From Rhizobacter sp. (GTDB lineage: Bacteria > Pseudomonadota > Gammaproteobacteria > Burkholderiales > Burkholderiaceae_C), in contig JANXZA010000040.1 of NCBI GenBank assembly GCA_025355745.1, positions 1-58,438 on the forward strand: a DNA stretch of 58,438 nt. The letters are read 5' to 3'. Made by a program: the position numbers and the translations under genes. The notes below the pieces were generated by a model. It worked only from the letters and a program-made list of their open reading frames with translations, searched no databases and had not been told where the DNA came from. This document shows positions 7,843 through 15,946 of the stretch, in pieces. How positions within the stretch are numbered: position 1 is the first letter of the stretch; the number at the start of each line of letters is the position of its first letter.

Positions 7843-9501
7843 ATGACTACCCTGCTCGCCGACCTGCCGCCGCTGCGCGCCGCGCTGCTGTGTGCCGTGC
7901 CCCTCGGCTATGCCTTGGCTGCGCTGGCCGCGGGATCGCTGGCGCGCACGCCGCAGGCGGGCTGGCGACTGGCGCGCGGCGGCGCCGCGCTGGCCGGCGC
8001 TGCGGCGCTGCTGTCGCTGGGCTGGCTGCTGGTGCAGGGGCCGGGGCTGATGCGCGGGCCCGCGCTGCTCTTGCCGGGCGCCGGGCCGGCCGTCCACAGG
8101 AGCCTGTACAGCGACGCGCTGGCCGGAACGATGCTGCTGTTGGTGAGCTTCATCGGCTGGGTCATCGTCGGCTACTCGCAGCCCTACCTTGCAGGCGAGC
8201 GCGGGCAGCCGCGCTATCTCCGGTGCCTGCTGCTGACGCTGGCCGCGGTGTCATTGCTGGTGCTGACGAACAATCTGTTGGTGCTGGCGCTCGCCTGGAT
8301 CGCCACCAGCCTGGCCCTGCACGGACTGCTCACCTTCTTCGACCGGCGGCCGCAGGCGCTGATCGCCGCGCACAAGAAGTTTCTCGCCAGCCGCGTGGCC
8401 GACCTGTTCCTGCTTGGCGGCATCGCGCTGCTGGTCAGCACGCTCGGCACGCTGGAAATCGACCAGGCCATGGCGGTGGCGCAGGCCCTGCCACAGCCGC
8501 CGGCAGCGCTGCAGGCGGCCGCGCTGTTGATCGCCGCCAGCGCGCTGCTGAAGTGCGCGCAGCTGCCGGTGCATGGCTGGCTGATCCAGGTGATGGAAGC
8601 GCCGACGCCGGTGTCGGCGCTGCTGCATGCCGGTGTCGTGAACCTCGGCGGCTTCCTGCTGATTCGCCTGGGCACGCTGGTGGCCGACGTGCCGGCAGCG
8701 CAGGCGCTGCTCGTGGTGGTGGGCAGCATCACGGCCGTGGTCGCGGCACTGGTGATGATGACCCGCATCAGCATCAAGGTGTCGCTGGCCTGGTCGACCT
8801 GCGCGCAGATGGGCTTCATGCTCATGCAATGCGGTCTGGGCCTGCATGACCTGGCGCTGCTGCACCTGGTGGCGCACTCGCTTTACAAGGCCCACGCCTT
8901 TCTGACTGCCGGCGCAGCGGTGGAGCAGAACCGGCTGCGCCAGATGGCGCCAGCCGTGGCTGCGGTGGGTGTCGGCCGCTGGCTGCTGGGCGGGCTGGTC
9001 GGCATGGCCGTGGTGAGCGCTGCGGCACTGGTGTGGGGCTTGAAGCCCGCCGAAGCGCCGGCGCTGTGGGCGGTGGGCCTGGTGCTGGCGCTGGCCATGG
9101 CACCCTTGCTGAGTGCCACCACGCTGCGTGCCGGCGGCCTGTGGCCGCTGGCCGGCCTGGCCGGCGCGGGTGCGCTGGCCCTGGTGTACTTCGGCTTGCA
9201 CGTCGTCTTGTCGCGCTGGCTCGGTCTGGCCGCCGTCGGCGGCAACCCCGCTCCGGCGCTCGTGGTCTGGGTCGGCGTCAGCTTTGCAGCGCTCTTCGTC
9301 GTGCAGGGCGCGGTGCGCGCCTGGCCGCAGGGCCGGCTGGCCCGTGGCCTGTATCCGTGGCTGTTTGCGGGCCTGTACCTGGACGAGCTCTTCACCCGGC
9401 TCACGTTTCGTCTGTGGCCGGCACGCCTGCCCGCCACATCCGCCACCCCCGCGACACCCGCCACCCGGCCCGCCACCCGTGCCCCTGGAGCCCCGTCATG
9501 A
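7843..9501 (+). CDS. dabB: DabB: membrane subunit of DAB inorganic-carbon uptake system
   Basis: A 552-residue polytopic membrane protein of the NADH-quinone oxidoreductase subunit L/MrpA superfamily. It has 'FLASRVADLFLLGGIALL', 'LPVHGWLIQVMEAPTPVSALLHAG' split by proton-channel residues, and 'VAHSLYKAHAFLTAGA', the ion-translocating core. In DAB systems DabB forms the cation-coupled partner of DabA and drives accumulation of bicarbonate. ATG 7843 has GGAGGG at 7831. The frame runs open further upstream, but that is antisense to the LysR gene. The C-terminus is a low-complexity PAT-repeat tail built from GCCACC-type units. dabA begins within its stop codon (ATGA overlap). Confidence 0.9.
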   Translation: MTTLLADLPPLRAALLCAVPLGYALAALAAGSLARTPQAGWRLARGGAALAGAAALLSLGWLLVQGPGLMRGPALLLPGAGPAVHRSLYSDALAGTMLLLVSFIGWVIVGYSQPYLAGERGQPRYLRCLLLTLAAVSLLVLTNNLLVLALAWIATSLALHGLLTFFDRRPQALIAAHKKFLASRVADLFLLGGIALLVSTLGTLEIDQAMAVAQALPQPPAALQAAALLIAASALLKCAQLPVHGWLIQVMEAPTPVSALLHAGVVNLGGFLLIRLGTLVADVPAAQALLVVVGSITAVVAALVMMTRISIKVSLAWSTCAQMGFMLMQCGLGLHDLALLHLVAHSLYKAHAFLTAGAAVEQNRLRQMAPAVAAVGVGRWLLGGLVGMAVVSAAALVWGLKPAEAPALWAVGLVLALAMAPLLSATTLRAGGLWPLAGLAGAGALALVYFGLHVVLSRWLGLAAVGGNPAPALVVWVGVSFAALFVVQGAVRAWPQGRLARGLYPWLFAGLYLDELFTRLTFRLWPARLPATSATPATPATRPATRAPGAPS

Positions 9502-12032
9502 ACGCTGTGATCGAACCCCTCGTTTCGCTGGACACGGCACTGCACGCAGCGGCTGACCGCGCCTGTGCGCGCATCGCTCCCACCTGGCCGCTGGACCGCT
9601 TCATTGCCGTCAACCCGTACTGGGGCCAGCTGGAGCGGCCCATCGCCACGGCAGCAGCGCAACTGGCCGCGCTGTCGGGCAGCCCGATGCTGATGCCGCG
9701 CCCCTGGTACCGCGCGCAGTTCCAGGCCGGTCGCGTGAACCGCGAGCACTTGCAGGCGGCCATCGCGGCGGCCGGCGCCGGGTGCACCGTCGATGAGCTG
9801 CTGGCCAGCGTCGACAGCGCGGCTGCGGCGCTGCAGCCACTGCCGCTGGCCACCCAGGTGGTCGACGCGCAGCGTGACCTGTCGCATGCCATGGATTGGA
9901 GCCAGTACGTGACGCACCACGTGAGCCAGTGCTGCGCTGCCTACTTCGACCAGGGACAAGCCGCCTGGGGCCCCGACCGCAGCGCCGGCCTGTACCCGAG
10001 CTGGAGGCGCCAGTCGGCGCACGATTTCAGCGCCGCGATGCTGATGGGCTATACCGGCTTCACCGCCCGGCTGGCCGGCCTGCCCGCCGACCCGCGCGCG
10101 CTGATTGCCGTCGCGACGCGCGCATTGCGCATCCCGCAGGCCGCGCACGAGGCCTACTTCACCGCGCTGCTGATGAGCCTGAACGGCTGGGCTTCGTGGT
10201 GTGCCTACCAGCGCTGGCAGCAGCGCCTGGTGCAGGGCGACGACGAGCAGATCGTGCACCTGCTGGCAGTGCGGCTGGCCTGGGAATGGCTGCTGCATGA
10301 AGGCCATCCGCAGGCTGGCGTGGCAGACCGGCTGGCCAGCGCCTGGGGCAACGCCGAACGGGTCATGGCCCGCGCCCAGGCCGCGCAGGCGCACGACTGG
10401 TTGTGGCAACAGGCGCTGGAGCGCGCCTACCAACAAACCCTCTGCCGTGGGCTGGCCGCCGCGCCGCCCGTGGCGCCGCCCGTCGCGCCGCCCATTACGC
10501 CGCCCGTTACGCAGCCCGTTACGCAGCCCGTTACGCCGCCCACAGCCGGCACAACGCCAGCAGTGCAGGCGGTGTTCTGCATCGACGTGCGCTCGGAGGT
10601 CTATCGCCGTGCATTGGAAGCGGCAAGCCCGGCGGTGCAGACGCTGGGCTTCGCCGGCTTCTTCGCCATGTTCGTCGAGTACCAGCCGCTGGGCAGCGCC
10701 ATGCTGCGCCCGCAACTGCCCGGCCTGATGGCGCCGGGGCTGTGCGTCACCGACGTCTGCGACACCCCGTCGCTGGGCGAGGTGCTGGCCCGCCGGCGCC
10801 GGCAGCGACTGTCCTGGCGCCAGCAATGGCAGGCCTTCCGCGCCGGCGCCGGCTCGAGCTTTTCCTTCGTCGAATCCTGCGGGCTGCTCTACGCGCCGAA
10901 GCTTCTGAAGAACCGCCTCGGCGGCGAGCGGGACCGCCCGAGCGTCGAGCAGACCGACCTGCCGGCCGGCCGGCTCGACCAGCTGCGGCCGCGCCTGCCT
11001 GACCAGGGCGGACCCGATCTGGCTGCCCGCTGTCAGATGGCCGCCACCGCACTGGGCGCGATGGGCCTGACCGAAGGCTGGGCCCGGCTCATCCTGATGG
11101 CAGGCCATGGCAGCGCGAGCACCAACAACCCGCACGCTGCCGGCCTGGACTGCGGCGCCTGCGGCGGCCAGACCGGCGAGGTCAACGCGCGCATGCTGAC
11201 CCATCTGCTCAACGACCCGGAGGTCCGTGCCGGCCTGCGCGAGCGCGGCATGGCGCTGCCGGAAAACACGGTGTTCATCGCCGGCCTGCACAACACCACC
11301 ACCGACGACATGCGGCTCTACGACACCGACCTGCTGCCCGCCAGCCACGCCGCTGACCTGGCAGCGTTGAAGGGCTGGCTGGCCGACGCCGGCCGGCAGG
11401 CGCGAGCCGAGCGTGCCGCTGCGCTGGGCCTGGCCGACCTGGCGACCAACGCCGCAGCGTTGCGAGAGGCGATCACGGCGCGCACTTCCGACTGGGCTCA
11501 AGTGCGCCCGGAATGGGGCCTGGCCGACTGCGCTGCCTTCATCGTCGCGCCGCGTTCGCGCAGCCGCCACCTGAACCTGGCCGGCCGCAGCTTCCTGCAC
11601 GACTACCTGTGGCAGCGCGACCCAGGCTTCAAGGTGCTTGAACTGATCATGACGGCACCGATGGTGGTGACGAACTGGATCAACCTGCAGTACCACGCCT
11701 CGGTGGTCGACAACCTGCGTTACGGCAGCGGCAACAAGGTGCTTCACAACGTTGTCGGTGGCCGCATCGGTGTCTTCGAAGGCAACGGCGGCGACCTGCG
11801 CATCGGGCTGCCACTGCAGTCGGTGCACGACGGCGAGAACTGGCGCCACACGCCGCTGCGCTTGAGCGTCTTCATCCAGGCACCGCAGGAGCCGATCGAC
11901 CGGATCATCGCGATCCACGCCACCGTGCGCCAGTTGATCGACAACGAGTGGCTGCATCTGTTCCGGCTGGATGACGCTGGCGGCTCCTGGCGCTACCTCC
12001 CGTGCCGGGGCTGGGAGGCAGTCATCGCCTGA
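9498..12032 (+). CDS. dabA: DabA: zinc-dependent carbonic-anhydrase-like subunit of DAB system
   Basis: An 844-residue DUF2309 protein, the cytoplasmic subunit of the DabAB pump that converts CO2 to bicarbonate vectorially. The zinc and catalytic residues of the family are all visible with the expected spacing: C361 and D363 ('FCIDVRSE'), H537 ('MAGHGSAST') and C552 ('LDCGACGGQ'). Just before the zinc site (residues ~322-348) is a proline-rich repeat (PPVAPPVAPPITPP...) encoded by a 12-bp tandem repeat, which looks like a local expansion in a loop. The gene overlaps dabB by 4 bp. It is regulated with dabB, probably by the divergent CbbR-like protein. Confidence 0.95.
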   Translation: MNAVIEPLVSLDTALHAAADRACARIAPTWPLDRFIAVNPYWGQLERPIATAAAQLAALSGSPMLMPRPWYRAQFQAGRVNREHLQAAIAAAGAGCTVDELLASVDSAAAALQPLPLATQVVDAQRDLSHAMDWSQYVTHHVSQCCAAYFDQGQAAWGPDRSAGLYPSWRRQSAHDFSAAMLMGYTGFTARLAGLPADPRALIAVATRALRIPQAAHEAYFTALLMSLNGWASWCAYQRWQQRLVQGDDEQIVHLLAVRLAWEWLLHEGHPQAGVADRLASAWGNAERVMARAQAAQAHDWLWQQALERAYQQTLCRGLAAAPPVAPPVAPPITPPVTQPVTQPVTPPTAGTTPAVQAVFCIDVRSEVYRRALEAASPAVQTLGFAGFFAMFVEYQPLGSAMLRPQLPGLMAPGLCVTDVCDTPSLGEVLARRRRQRLSWRQQWQAFRAGAGSSFSFVESCGLLYAPKLLKNRLGGERDRPSVEQTDLPAGRLDQLRPRLPDQGGPDLAARCQMAATALGAMGLTEGWARLILMAGHGSASTNNPHAAGLDCGACGGQTGEVNARMLTHLLNDPEVRAGLRERGMALPENTVFIAGLHNTTTDDMRLYDTDLLPASHAADLAALKGWLADAGRQARAERAAALGLADLATNAAALREAITARTSDWAQVRPEWGLADCAAFIVAPRSRSRHLNLAGRSFLHDYLWQRDPGFKVLELIMTAPMVVTNWINLQYHASVVDNLRYGSGNKVLHNVVGGRIGVFEGNGGDLRIGLPLQSVHDGENWRHTPLRLSVFIQAPQEPIDRIIAIHATVRQLIDNEWLHLFRLDDAGGSWRYLPCRGWEAVIA

Positions 12033-12113
12033 TCGACCTCGCCCAGCTGCAGTGGCCGCAGGCCGGGATGCGGGCACCGGCAAATCTGCGGTCGGAGTCC
12101 ATAAGGAAATCCG

Positions 12114-12983
12114 ATGCTGGCTTCAGAATGTCTGAGGATCTGCGCGGGAATCCACCCGGCAGCGCAATGCACTCGCAAACCTAACCTCACGGCATCGAAA
12201 CCCACACGCCGCGCGGCCTTGCCGACAGCGCCACCGAGACTGCCCGTGAACGCTGACGCTGCATCGCCCGACAGTCCGCACGCTTCATCGGACCCGCTGC
12301 ACGGCGTGCGCGTCATCGACGTCGGCAACTTCCTGGCCGGGCCCTATGCCGCCACGCTGCTGGGCGAGTTCGGCGCCGAGGTCATCAAGGTAGAACACCC
12401 CGACGGCGGCGACCCGATGCGCCGCTTCGGCACCGCCACCGCGCAGCCCGAAGCCACGCTCGCGTGGCTGAGCGAAAGCCGCAACAAGAAGTCGGTCACC
12501 TGCGACCTGCTGCAGCCCGAGGGCGTGGCGCTGTTCCTGAAGCTGGTCGCGAAGTCCGATGTGCTGGTCGAGAACTTCCGCCCCGGCACGATGGAGAGCT
12601 GGGGCCTCACGTGGGACGTGCTGCACGAGGTGAATCCGAAGCTCGTGATGCTGCGCGTCACCGGCTACGGCCAGACCGGGCCGTACCGCCGCCGCTTGGG
12701 CTTCGCACACATCGCCCAGGCCTTCGGCGGCCTGAACTACCTGGCGGGCTACCCGGGCGAAACGCCGGTGCTGCCGGGCACCGTGCCGCTCGGCGACTAC
12801 ATCGCCAGCCTGTTCGGTGCGGTGGGCGCGATGATCGCGCTGCGACATGCCGAGCACACCGGGCGCGGCCAGATCATCGACGTCGGCATCTACGAGGCGG
12901 TGTTCCGCGTTCTGGAGGAGATCGCCGCCGCCTACGGCCTGCACGGCACGGTGCGCGAGCGTGAAGGCCCTCGGGCGGCCTGA
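12114..12983 (+). pseudogene. Family III CoA-transferase, N-terminal fragment (3' end deleted)
   Basis: From about 12297 the frame encodes the front of a CaiB/BaiF family III CoA-transferase: '[19 protein letters not shown]', '[20 protein letters not shown]', '[13 protein letters not shown]', '[10 protein letters not shown]'-like '[13 protein letters not shown]'. The catalytic Asp region is included. Homology stops abruptly at 'GTVREREG' (about 12966), and six codons later the frame ends. Roughly the last 160 residues of a normal ~400-residue enzyme are missing. Relatives include SmtB-type succinyl-CoA:malate transferases of the 3-hydroxypropionate bicycle, but family III substrates cannot be read from sequence. 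The start may be ATG 12114 (AAGGAA at 12103) or GTG 12246. Confidence 0.82.
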
Positions 12984-13777
12984 GCCTGGAGCGCTCGATC
13001 ACCGAGCGCGAACTCTTCGGCAGTGCCAAGCGCGAGCGCCTGGAAATGATGCGCGGGCGCACCGTCTGGCTGATCGGCGAGCACCTGGTCGAATACCTGG
13101 CCGAGGCGGCGCGCCAGCTGGTGACCGAATGCCATGTCGGCCGCGTCGTGCTGCTGACGCAGACCGAAGACGGTGCGGCCGCGATGCGCGCTGCGCTGCG
13201 CGACGTGCCGGCCGACCTGGTGCACGCCGCGGCCGTCGGCGACGACCTCGAAGCCGGCATCGACGCTGCGTTGTCGCGTCACGGCTATCCGGCCACCATC
13301 GTGAGCACGGCCTTCGCGCCGCTGCCGGACAAGCTGCTCGGCGGAGACGCTGCCGCGTCTCTCGACGCCGGCGAGTTCAGGCAGATGGTGCAGGAACAAC
13401 TGACGCACCAGTTCCGCGTCGCCCGCAAGGCCAGCCTGATCGACGGCACGCAGCTGGTGCTGGTGTCGCCGGACGTGCCCGCCGGTGTCGACCCCACCGG
13501 TGCCGGCTTCGCGATGGCCAACTTCGTGAAGACCACGCTGCATGCGTTCACCGCCACGCTGGCGGTGGAGAACGAACGTCTGGTGCACGATGTGCCGGTA
13601 AACCAGATCAATCTGACTCGTCGCGCGCGAAGCGAAGAGCCCCGCAACCAGGCTGAGCATCAGGAGGAAGTGCGGCGCTTCGGCCGCGCGGTGCTGCTGG
13701 CCGGCGCGCCGCTGCCCGATGCCGAAGACTCGCGCTATCGCTCGCGCATCTACCGGGGCATGGCCATCACGGTGTAG
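12965..13777 (+). pseudogene. Malonyl-CoA reductase (bifunctional, Chloroflexus type), C-terminal ~270 residues only
   Basis: The frame opened by the TGA at 12962 reads '[18 protein letters not shown]', then 'GRTVWLIGEHLVEYLAEAAR', 'QLTHQFRVARKASLIDGTQL', 'MANFVKTTLHAFTATLAVE', 'INLTRRARSEEP' and ends 'SRIYRGMAITV'. As I recall it, this aligns throughout with the last ~270 residues of the ~1,220-residue malonyl-CoA reductase of Chloroflexus, down to the matching C-terminal 'RGRAITV'. Both short-chain-dehydrogenase catalytic regions lie upstream in that enzyme and are absent here. An internal ATG at 13046 exists but without a clear ribosome site. I interpret this as a remnant of a 3-hydroxypropionate pathway gene. 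Confidence 0.85.
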
Positions 13778-14023
13778 CCGCCATGGGCATGGTTGGAATC
13801 GGCAGTGCAGGCAGGCCCGCAGCGATCGGAAATACGCTCTTTAAGCTGCCGGGCAACGTCTACGCAGCCTGCCTTGAACCCTCATTAACCTGCCTGTAAA
13901 TAACGTTTGTTTCGAGTGGTTCCCGTGCAGCTCGCACTGTTCAAAGAACTTGCCTTCGATGCGGTGAACGCGTCTGCAAACCGACGGCACTCCGCATCCG
14001 TGCGAGCTCGTCGTGTTAGCGCC
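13778..14023. other. Intergenic region between convergent units
   Basis: This 246-bp stretch separates the malonyl-CoA reductase remnant from the end of the oxidase gene. It is less GC-rich than its surroundings and has no open frame with protein character. A GGCAGGC (13810) and a GCCTGCC (13866) form a widely spaced inverted repeat. I see no clear terminator. Confidence 0.6.
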
Positions 14024-15202
14024 TCACCGAGGTGCCATGCGGGATCCGGGCGCCAGTGATACCGCAGTGCGATCGAGCGCAGCGACGTCAGGTCGGCCGA
14101 GCAGTGCCAGGGTCACATCGATTTCCGCCTTCAGGATGGCGATCGCACGGGCCACACCGGCTTCGCCGTGCGACGCCAGACCGTACAGGCCGGCGCGCCC
14201 GATCAGACAGCCCTTGGCACCGAGCGCCAGCGCCTTGACGATGTCGCTGCCGCGGCGAATTCCGCCGTCCATCAGCACCTCGGCCTTGCCTTCGACCGCA
14301 TCGACGATCGGCGGAAGTGCCGAGATCGCGGAAGGGGCGCCATCGAGCTGACGACCACCGTGGTTGGACACGATGACCGCGTCGACGCCGTGCTCCACCG
14401 CCCGGCGGGCATCGCCCGCGTGCAAGATGCCCTTGAGCGCGATGCGGCCCGGCCAGACCGACCTGATCCAGTCGACTTCCTTCCACGTCACCGTCGGATC
14501 GAACTGCGTGCTGATGTGCTGTGCCAGCGTCACCAGGGCCGCCTTCTGCTGCTCCGGCGGCCCCGGCTGCTCCAGGTTGCCGAAGGTGATGCGCGGGCCG
14601 CGCGCCATGCGCGCCAGCCAGCCGGGATGGCGCGCGTAGTCGAGCACATTACTCAGCCCCAGCCGTGGCGGCACCGTGAAGCCATTGCGCTGGTCACGCT
14701 CGCGCGGCCCCTGGATCGGCAGATCGACCGTGAGGCAAAGCACCGGGCATCCGGCAGCGGCGGCCCGGTCGACCAGCGAGCGCACCATGGCCCGATCGCG
14801 CTGGATATAGAGCTGGAACCAGAAGCTGCTGCAGCCTCGCCGCGCGACGCTCTCGATCGATGCGTTCGAGTTCGTGCTGAGGCAGTAGCCGACCCCCGCG
14901 GTCTGCGTCGCCCGCGCCGTCGCGAGGTCGCCATCGGGCCAGAGCAACCCGGCCAGCCCGGTCGGCCCGAGGATGAACGGCGACGACACCTCCTGGCCGA
15001 GGATGCGAGTCGACTGGCGCCGCTCGCTGACGTCGACCAGCGTTCGCGGCACGAAGTCGATGTCGGCGAAATGTGCGCGATTGGCGCGCAGCGTCTGCTC
15101 GTCGTTGGCGCCGCCGTCGATGAACTCGAAGATCGCCTTGGGCAGGTTCTTCCTGGCGCGCTGGCGCAGGTCGTCCACCGTCACGACGCGTGCGATCGTC
15201 AT
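14024..15202 (-). CDS. FMN-dependent alpha-hydroxy-acid oxidase/dehydrogenase
   Basis: A 392-residue TIM-barrel enzyme of the lactate/mandelate/glycolate dehydrogenase family, which oxidises an (S)-2-hydroxy acid to the 2-oxo acid using FMN. Family residues are visible: 'FEFIDGGANDE' at the N-terminus, 'LTVDLPIQGPRERD', K257 ('RIALKG'), the catalytic His and Arg in 'SNHGGRQLDGAPS' (H281, R284) and the FMN-phosphate loop 'DGGIRRGSDIVKALALGA'. It lies 6 bp after livF and is the last gene of the ABC transporter operon. The transporter may therefore import a hydroxy-acid or an aromatic or aliphatic acid processed by this enzyme. The exact substrate cannot be assigned. Confidence 0.92.
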   Translation of the reverse strand: MTIARVVTVDDLRQRARKNLPKAIFEFIDGGANDEQTLRANRAHFADIDFVPRTLVDVSERRQSTRILGQEVSSPFILGPTGLAGLLWPDGDLATARATQTAGVGYCLSTNSNASIESVARRGCSSFWFQLYIQRDRAMVRSLVDRAAAAGCPVLCLTVDLPIQGPRERDQRNGFTVPPRLGLSNVLDYARHPGWLARMARGPRITFGNLEQPGPPEQQKAALVTLAQHISTQFDPTVTWKEVDWIRSVWPGRIALKGILHAGDARRAVEHGVDAVIVSNHGGRQLDGAPSAISALPPIVDAVEGKAEVLMDGGIRRGSDIVKALALGAKGCLIGRAGLYGLASHGEAGVARAIAILKAEIDVTLALLGRPDVAALDRTAVSLAPGSRMAPR

Positions 15203-15208
15203 CTCAGT

Positions 15209-15946
15209 TCACTTCGCGGCATCCGGCCTGGCGCCGCCGAGGTAGGCAGCGCGCACGTCCTCGTTGTCGAGGAGTTCGGCGGGGCTGCCTTCGACGGTGA
15301 GGCTGCCGGTCTCCAGCACATAGCCGCGGTGCGCCACCGAAAGCGCCATGTGCGCGTTCTGCTCCACCAGCAGGATGGTCATGCCGCGCTGCTGGAGGTC
15401 GCGAATGACCGCGAACAGCTGCTGCACGATGATCGGCGCCAGGCCGAGCGACGGCTCGTCGAGCATCAGCAACTTCGGCCGTGCCATCAGGCCGCGGGCG
15501 ACCGCCAGCATCTGCTGCTGGCCGCCGGACAGGCTCCAGCCGAGCGCCTTCTCGAGGCGCTCGAGGTCGGGGAAGATCGCGAACATCTCGCCGACTTCGG
15601 AGCGCAGCTGCGCCTTCGAAACGCGAGCGCGGCCGGAGGCACCAAGCATGATGTTCTCGGTGACCGTCAGACCCGGGAAGATGCGCCGCCCTTCGGGCAC
15701 ATGCGAGATCCCGAGCCGCACGATCGCCTCGGCACCGAGGCGGCTGATCGACTGGCCGTCGAAGAAGATCTCGCCCGAGGCCGGGCGCATCAGTCCGGAG
15801 ATCGAGCGCAGCGTCGTGCTCTTGCCCGCACCGTTGGCACCAAGCAGCGTGACGATCTCGCCGGGCTCGACGCGCAGCGAAATGCCCTTCAGCGCCTGAA
15901 CGCTGCCGTAGAAACTCGCGACCTCGCGCAGCTCAAGCAGCGGCAT
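15209..15946 (-). CDS. LivF-type ABC transporter ATPase
   Basis: A 245-residue ATPase: Walker A 'GANGAGKST', signature 'LSGGQQQMLAVARGL', Walker B 'LLMLDEPSLGLAP', and the LivF-specific 'GISHVPEGRRIFPGLTV'. It is one of two ATPases of a HAAT-type (branched-chain amino acid/amide/urea/aromatic acid) importer. It overlaps the end of the livM-livG fusion by 14 bp, so translation is coupled. Substrate specificity lies with the binding protein at 18689. Confidence 0.94.
   Translation of the reverse strand: MPLLELREVASFYGSVQALKGISLRVEPGEIVTLLGANGAGKSTTLRSISGLMRPASGEIFFDGQSISRLGAEAIVRLGISHVPEGRRIFPGLTVTENIMLGASGRARVSKAQLRSEVGEMFAIFPDLERLEKALGWSLSGGQQQMLAVARGLMARPKLLMLDEPSLGLAPIIVQQLFAVIRDLQQRGMTILLVEQNAHMALSVAHRGYVLETGSLTVEGSPAELLDNEDVRAAYLGGARPDAAK

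Noticed and set aside
8883-12083. A >1,000-codon open frame on the minus strand opposite dabA and the end of dabB
   Set aside because: Its translation is Gly/Arg/Ala/His-rich without motifs, and it is the antisense of two well-supported genes. High GC makes such frames common.
13046-13777. Separate 243-residue gene starting at ATG 13046
   Set aside because: Homology to malonyl-CoA reductase begins earlier, right after the stop at 12962, and no ribosome site precedes 13046. It is better described as a gene fragment.
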